Assembly (NCBI RefSeq): GCF_038148855.1
Contig: NZ_JBBVGR010000005.1
Location: 248,001 to 312,000, forward strand
Reading direction: 5' to 3'
DNA: 64,000 nt
Source: Phycobacter sedimenti
GTDB taxonomy: Bacteria; Pseudomonadota; Alphaproteobacteria; Rhodobacterales; Rhodobacteraceae
The notes under the pieces were generated by a model. That model worked only from the letters and a program-made list of their open reading frames with translations. It made no database searches and was not told where the DNA came from. The position numbers and the translations under genes were made by a program. Of this stretch, positions 59,406 to 64,000 are shown in pieces (position 1 is the first letter of the stretch; every line of letters starts with the position of its first letter).

Positions 59406-61699
59406 GCGTCGCAAAGCCCCTCCCCCATGACGCCGCCCGCCTGCATGTGACCGGCGCCGCCCGTTATGTGGATGACACCCCCACCCCGCGTGACACGCTT
59501 CATCTGGCCTTTGGCCTGTCCACCATCGCCAAAGGGCGGATCATGTCGATGGATCTGGAACAGGTCCACAGCACCCCCGGTGTGGTTGCGGTTCTGACGG
59601 CACAGGATCTGCCCTTTGACAACGACGTCTCGCCATCGATCCATGACGAACCGCTCCTGTCCGATGGCACGGTTCACTACGTGGGTCAGCCCGTCTTTCT
59701 GGTGATCGCTACCAGCCACCGTGCGGCGCGCGTTGCTGCGCGGAAGGCGGAAATCGACTATGCCGAAGAAACGCCGCTCCTGACGCTGGACGAAGCGCTC
59801 GCCGCGGACAGCCGGTTCGAAGAAGGTCCAAGGGTCTACGAGAAAGGCGATGCCGCTGCCGCCATCGCAGCCGCCCCGCGCATTGTGGAAGGCACTTTTG
59901 AACTCGGCGGGCAGGAGCATTTCTATCTCGAAGGTCAGGCCGCACTTGCCCTGCCGCAGGAAGATGGCGGAATGCTGGTCAATTCCTCCACCCAGCACCC
60001 GACCGAGATCCAGCACAAGGTGGCCGAGGCGATCGGCCTGCCGATGCATGCGGTGCGGGTCGAAATCCGGCGCATGGGCGGCGGCTTTGGCGGCAAGGAA
60101 AGCCAGGGCAACGCGCTGGCCGTCGCCTGCGCCGTGGCCGCGCGCCACACGGGGCGTCCCTGCAAGATGCGCTATGACCGCGATGACGATATGATCATCA
60201 CCGGCAAGCGCCATGCCTTTCGCATCTCCTACCGCGCAGGCTTTGACGCGGACGGGCGGCTGCAAGGCGTCGAATTCACCCATTTGGTCGACTGCGGCTG
60301 GGCCCAGGATCTGTCGCTGCCAGTGGCGGATCGCGCCATGCTGCATGCCGACAATGCCTATGCCATTCCCGCGATCCGCATCGAAAGCCACCGGCTCAAG
60401 ACCAACCTGCAAAGCGCCACCGCCTATCGCGGCTTTGGCGGCCCGCAGGGCATGGTCGGGATTGAACGGGTGATGGACCATATCGCCCATGATCTAAATC
60501 TCGACCCGGTAGAACTGCGGCGGCGCAACTACTATGCCGCTCCGGGGCTCAACACGAGCGACAACACCACCCCCTACGGAATGGAGGTCACCGACTTCGA
60601 GCTGCACGAAATGACTGCCCAGCTACTGGAAAGTGCCGATTACACCGCCCGCAAGGCAGAGATCGCCGCCTGGAACGCGGGCCAGACGCACATGAAGCGC
60701 GGCCTTGCCTTTTCGCCGGTGAAGTTCGGTATTTCCTTCACGCTGACCCATCTCAATCAGGCGGGCGCCTTGGTGCATGTCTATCAGGACGGCTCGGTCC
60801 ATCTGAACCACGGCGGCACCGAGATGGGACAGGGATTGTTCCAGAAGGTCGCCCAGGTGGCGGCAAGCCGGTTCGGCATCCCCCTCGAGAAGGTGAAGAT
60901 CACCGCCACCGACACCGCCAAGGTGCCCAACACCTCGGCCACGGCAGCCTCCTCCGGGTCGGACCTCAACGGGATGGCAGTCAAGGCCGCCTGCGACACC
61001 ATCCGCACCCGGATGGCCGAGCATCTGGCGAACCTGCATCAGGCCGCGCCTGGGGACGTGGTGTTTGAGGGGGGTGAAGTCAGCATCGGAGAGTCTGTGG
61101 TCCTCAGCTTCGACGAAGCCGCAAAGCTCTGTTACGAGGGACGCATCAGCCTGTCCTCCACGGGCTTCTACAAGACCCCGAAACTGGAATGGGACCGCAT
61201 CAAGGGCCAGGGACGCCCCTTCTTCTATTTCGCCTATGGTGCAGCCCTGACCGAGGTGGTCGTGGACCGGCTGACCGGCGAAAACCGCATCCTGCGCACC
61301 GACATCCTGCATGATGCGGGCGCGTCCCTCAATCCGGCGCTGGACATCGGCCAGGTCGAAGGCGGCTATGTGCAGGGGGCTGGCTGGCTGACGACCGAGG
61401 AACTGGTCTGGGATGGCAAGGGGAGCCTGCGCACCCATGCGCCCTCGACCTACAAGATTCCCGCCTGTTCGGATCGCCCGGATGTGTTCAACGTGGCCCT
61501 TTTTGACGGGGAAAACCGGGAGGAGACCATCTACCGCTCCAAGGCGGTTGGCGAGCCGCCGTTCATGCTGGGTATTTCCGCCTGGCTGGCCCTGTCGGAT
61601 GCGGTCTCGGCCTTTGGCGCGACCTATCCAGCCTTAAACGCCCCGGCCACGGCCGAAGAGATCTGGCACGCGGTGCGGAGGGTCTCTGATGGGGTTTGA
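59402..61699 (+). CDS. xdhB: Xanthine dehydrogenase large subunit (molybdopterin)
   Basis: The 765-residue molybdenum subunit oxidises hypoxanthine and xanthine to urate. GGGFGGKESQG is the Moco-binding loop, AYRGFGGPQGMVGIERVMD carries the substrate-site Arg and Phe residues, and the C-terminal DAGASLNPALDIGQVEGGYVQGAGWLTTEEL contains the Glu region (VGEPPFMLG follows). It overlaps xdhC by 11 bp. Confidence 0.97.
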   Translation: MSVAKPLPHDAARLHVTGAARYVDDTPTPRDTLHLAFGLSTIAKGRIMSMDLEQVHSTPGVVAVLTAQDLPFDNDVSPSIHDEPLLSDGTVHYVGQPVFLVIATSHRAARVAARKAEIDYAEETPLLTLDEALAADSRFEEGPRVYEKGDAAAAIAAAPRIVEGTFELGGQEHFYLEGQAALALPQEDGGMLVNSSTQHPTEIQHKVAEAIGLPMHAVRVEIRRMGGGFGGKESQGNALAVACAVAARHTGRPCKMRYDRDDDMIITGKRHAFRISYRAGFDADGRLQGVEFTHLVDCGWAQDLSLPVADRAMLHADNAYAIPAIRIESHRLKTNLQSATAYRGFGGPQGMVGIERVMDHIAHDLNLDPVELRRRNYYAAPGLNTSDNTTPYGMEVTDFELHEMTAQLLESADYTARKAEIAAWNAGQTHMKRGLAFSPVKFGISFTLTHLNQAGALVHVYQDGSVHLNHGGTEMGQGLFQKVAQVAASRFGIPLEKVKITATDTAKVPNTSATAASSGSDLNGMAVKAACDTIRTRMAEHLANLHQAAPGDVVFEGGEVSIGESVVLSFDEAAKLCYEGRISLSSTGFYKTPKLEWDRIKGQGRPFFYFAYGAALTEVVVDRLTGENRILRTDILHDAGASLNPALDIGQVEGGYVQGAGWLTTEELVWDGKGSLRTHAPSTYKIPACSDRPDVFNVALFDGENREETIYRSKAVGEPPFMLGISAWLALSDAVSAFGATYPALNAPATAEEIWHAVRRVSDGV

Positions 61700-62675
61700 C
61701 CTTGAAGGATTGAAGGCCGCTGTCGGCGCCCATGGGCGTGTCACCCGCGTGGTGATCGCCGCGATCCGCGGCTCCTCCCCGCGCGAAGTGGGCGCTGCCA
61801 TGTTGGTCTGGCGCACCGAGGACGGGTGCGCCCAATCTGGCACCATCGGCGGCGGCGCGCTGGAATTCAAGGCGGCGCAACAGGCAGCGATACAGGACAA
61901 ACCCTCCATTCTCAGCACCCATGCGCTGGGGCCAGATCTGGGCCAATGCTGTGGCGGATCGGTGACGCTGCTGAGCGAGACCTACGAGGTCTCCGATCTG
62001 GAGGCATTGGACGCAGCAGTGATCGTGCGTCCGGCAGGAGCAGGCCGCGAGATGCCGCTCTCGGTCCATCGCAGGCTGTCGCAGCTGCGTAGCCAGGGCA
62101 CCCGCCCTGCATCTGAATTGATCGACGGCTGGATGATCGAACCCGTGCATCGCCCCGAACGCCCGCTCTGGATCTGGGGCGCCGGTCATGTGGGCCGCGC
62201 GCTGGTCGATGTCCTGTCTCCGCTGCCCGATCATGCGATCACCTGGGTCGACACCGCCGAAGATCGGTTTCCCCAAACCATTCCGGGCGGCGTCACCCCA
62301 GTTTGGACCGAAAATCCTGCACTTTTGGTGCCTCACGCGCCGTCAGGTGCGCAGCATCTGATCCTCACCTATTCCCATGAGCTGGATCTGGCGCTATGCC
62401 ACGCCCTGCTGAAACACGATTTTGCCTTTGCCGGTCTGATCGGGTCTGCCACGAAATGGGCGCGGTTCAAATCGCGCCTTCCGGCGCTGGGGCACACCCC
62501 GGATCGGATCGCGCGGATCACCTGCCCGATCGGAAATCCCGCCTTGGGCAAACATCCGCAGATGATCGCGGTCGGCGTGGCAGCGCAACTGCTGGCTCCG
62601 GACGCCCGGCAAAAGACAAAAACCGCCGCATCAAACGGCGCAGAATTGGAACAGTGGAAGGATAGGCACGCGTGA
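61689..62675 (+). CDS. xdhC: Xanthine dehydrogenase accessory protein
   Basis: The 328-residue protein binds Moco and sulfurates or inserts it into XdhB. The N-terminal XdhC/CoxI domain has AAIRGSSPREVGAAMLV and TIGGGALEF. A Rossmann domain follows (IWGAGHVGRALVDVL; LIGSATKWARFKSRLPALGH). Its stop overlaps the GTG of the ABC ATPase gene (GTGA). Confidence 0.94.
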   Translation: MGFDLEGLKAAVGAHGRVTRVVIAAIRGSSPREVGAAMLVWRTEDGCAQSGTIGGGALEFKAAQQAAIQDKPSILSTHALGPDLGQCCGGSVTLLSETYEVSDLEALDAAVIVRPAGAGREMPLSVHRRLSQLRSQGTRPASELIDGWMIEPVHRPERPLWIWGAGHVGRALVDVLSPLPDHAITWVDTAEDRFPQTIPGGVTPVWTENPALLVPHAPSGAQHLILTYSHELDLALCHALLKHDFAFAGLIGSATKWARFKSRLPALGHTPDRIARITCPIGNPALGKHPQMIAVGVAAQLLAPDARQKTKTAASNGAELEQWKDRHA

Positions 62676-64000
62676 CAGTCCCCCTACTCAGCCTCCAGGG
62701 CCTGACCAAGGCCTATCCGGGCGTCGTCGCCAATGACCAGGTCTCCTTCGATATCGGCGAAGGCGAAGTGCATGCCCTTTTGGGGGAGAACGGCGCCGGA
62801 AAATCGACCCTTGTGAAGATGATCTACGGGTTGGTGAAGCCCGACAGCGGGCAGATGCTGCTGAGGGGTCAGCCCTTTGCCCCGGCCGAGCCGCGCGCCG
62901 CCCGCGCAGATGGCATCGCCATGGTGTTTCAGCATTTTTCGCTGTTCGATGCATTGAATGTGGCGGAAAACATCGCCCTTGGCATGGAAAACCCGCCCGC
63001 GATGCGGGATCTGGCCAGCCGCATCCGGGAGGTATCCGAGACCTACGGTCTGCCGCTTGATCCCTTTCGCACTGTTGGCGATCTCTCTGCCGGGGAGCGC
63101 CAGCGGGTCGAGATCATCCGCTGCCTGCTGCAGGATCCGAAACTGCTGATCATGGACGAGCCGACCTCGGTCCTGACCCCGCAGGAGGTGGAGATCCTGT
63201 TCCAGACCCTGCAGAAACTGCGCGGCGAAGGCACCTCGATCCTTTACATCAGTCATAAGCTGGAAGAGATCCGAAAGCTTTGTGATCACGCCACCATCCT
63301 GCGCCTCGGCAAGAACGTCGGCGAATGCACCCCGTCAGAAACCTCAGCCCGTGACATGGCCGAGATGATGGTTGGCACTGCCCTCAAGACACCGGAGCGC
63401 TCGGATCGGATCGTGGGCAATGTCGCTCTCGATATCACGGGCCTCTCCGTGCCTGCGCCTTCGGCTTTTGGCACGTCCTTGAAGAACGTGCACCTCACCG
63501 TCCGCAAGGGTGAGATCCTTGGCATTGGCGGTGTCGCGGGCAACGGTCAGGATGAACTCCTTGCAGTGCTGTCGGGGGAAACCCTGTCGGCGGCCGATGC
63601 CGTGAAACTGCACGGGCGGCCCATCGGCAGGCTTGGTCCCGTGGCCCGGCGGCGCCTTGGCCTGCTGTCCGCCCCCGAAGAGCGCCTTGGTCATGCCGCG
63701 GCGCCTGACATGAGCCTGACGGAAAACGCCATGCTGACCGCCGCCGTGCGCGAAAACCTTGTGAACCGGGGCTTTCTGAACTGGCCCGCCGCCAAAGAAT
63801 TCGCCAAACGGGTGATCGCAGACTTCGACGTGCGCACGCCGGGGCCTGAGAATGCGGCGCGCTCCCTTTCCGGGGGCAACCTGCAGAAATTCGTCATCGG
63901 CCGCGAAGTGCTGCAACGCCCCGAGGTTCTGGTGGTGAACCAGCCAACCTGGGGCGTCGATGCCTCTGCCGCCGCCGCTATCCGCCAGTCATTGCTGGAT
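62672..64000 (+). CDS. ABC importer ATPase, purine-nucleoside/BMP type (cut by window end)
   Basis: The GTG start at 62672 overlaps xdhC by 4 bp, and the frame is open for 443 codons to the window edge. The protein has two fused ATPase halves. The first has GENGAGKSTLVKMIYG, LSAGERQRVEIIRCLLQDP and LLIMDEPTSVLTP, all intact. The second has a degenerate P-loop region (GVAGNGQDELLAVLSG) and a non-catalytic Walker B VLVVNQPTWGVD. This pattern is that of BmpA-linked nucleoside importers (YufO/NupO-like) rather than sugar importers. Context with xdhABC indicates purine import; permeases and the lipoprotein receptor should lie beyond the window. Confidence 0.92.
   Translation, partial: MTVPLLSLQGLTKAYPGVVANDQVSFDIGEGEVHALLGENGAGKSTLVKMIYGLVKPDSGQMLLRGQPFAPAEPRAARADGIAMVFQHFSLFDALNVAENIALGMENPPAMRDLASRIREVSETYGLPLDPFRTVGDLSAGERQRVEIIRCLLQDPKLLIMDEPTSVLTPQEVEILFQTLQKLRGEGTSILYISHKLEEIRKLCDHATILRLGKNVGECTPSETSARDMAEMMVGTALKTPERSDRIVGNVALDITGLSVPAPSAFGTSLKNVHLTVRKGEILGIGGVAGNGQDELLAVLSGETLSAADAVKLHGRPIGRLGPVARRRLGLLSAPEERLGHAAAPDMSLTENAMLTAAVRENLVNRGFLNWPAAKEFAKRVIADFDVRTPGPENAARSLSGGNLQKFVIGREVLQRPEVLVVNQPTWGVDASAAAAIRQSLLD

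Noticed and set aside
1..64000. CRISPR arrays, tRNA, rRNA or prophage genes
   Set aside because: Looked for direct-repeat arrays, tRNA-like cloverleaf strings and phage structural genes; none seen by eye. A tRNA or CRISPR scan would settle this.

Overview
This 64 kb window is a GC-rich alphaproteobacterial chromosome segment, most likely from the Roseobacter group (Rhodobacterales; Ruegeria or Phaeobacter-like). Pointers are the F1 ATP synthase operon in atpHAGDC order without F0 genes, an H-type lectin gene beside it, the hisS-hisZ-hisG operon with short-form HisG, single-chain B12-dependent ribonucleotide reductase, DUF1489, and Rhodobacter-type xdhABC. The genus is inferred from protein resemblance, not from a search. 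I saw no rRNA, tRNA, CRISPR array or prophage.

Layout. 1-5.6 kb: end of a threonine aldolase gene, a LysR regulator divergent from an NTF2-like protein with a clear operator between them, a hydrolase/isomerase pair, prs, and two small genes. 5.7-10.6 kb: atpHAGDC on the minus strand. 11-16 kb: methyltransferase, gloB, clpA and an M23 peptidase. 16.07-16.9 kb: an IS5-family element inserted between two convergent genes. 16.9-20.2 kb: a MotA/ExbB-like and MotB/OmpA-like membrane motor pair with a very long periplasmic coiled coil. 20.3-23.9 kb: ChaC-like cyclotransferase, then hisC-tyrC-extensin in overlapping order. 24-28.7 kb: class V aminotransferase divergent from an Lrp-type regulator, a PA14-like secreted protein, rpsD and a Hint-domain protein. 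28.9-36 kb: a branched-chain/aromatic-type ABC importer with an aldehyde dehydrogenase and a divergent AraC regulator. 36.5-44.1 kb: a red-light signalling locus. 44.6-52.3 kb: nrdJ, DUF1489, hisGZS, a crotonase and slyX. 52.4-57.6 kb: a GGDEF-EAL protein and dnaE. 58 kb to the end: xdhABC followed by the ATPase of a purine-nucleoside-type ABC importer, cut by the window end.

The most distinctive region is the light-sensing locus. A bacteriophytochrome (PAS-GAF-PHY-histidine kinase) and its heme oxygenase (biliverdin supply) converge on a four-gene set: a receiver protein with what looks like a dead kinase-dimerisation domain, a membrane PAS histidine kinase, a stand-alone Rcp1-like receiver, and a receiver-first histidine kinase. 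None of the six proteins carries a DNA-binding or enzymatic output, so the relay must hand its phosphate to something elsewhere. The three kinases share nearly the same H-box, suggesting a paralogous set that may share receivers.

Other items worth a second look are the motor pair at 16.9-20.2 kb, tandem NrdR-type boxes upstream of nrdJ, and the IS insertion that rebuilds the stop codon of its neighbour. Most long antisense reading frames (for example opposite atpA and nrdJ) are codon-bias shadows and are left out.
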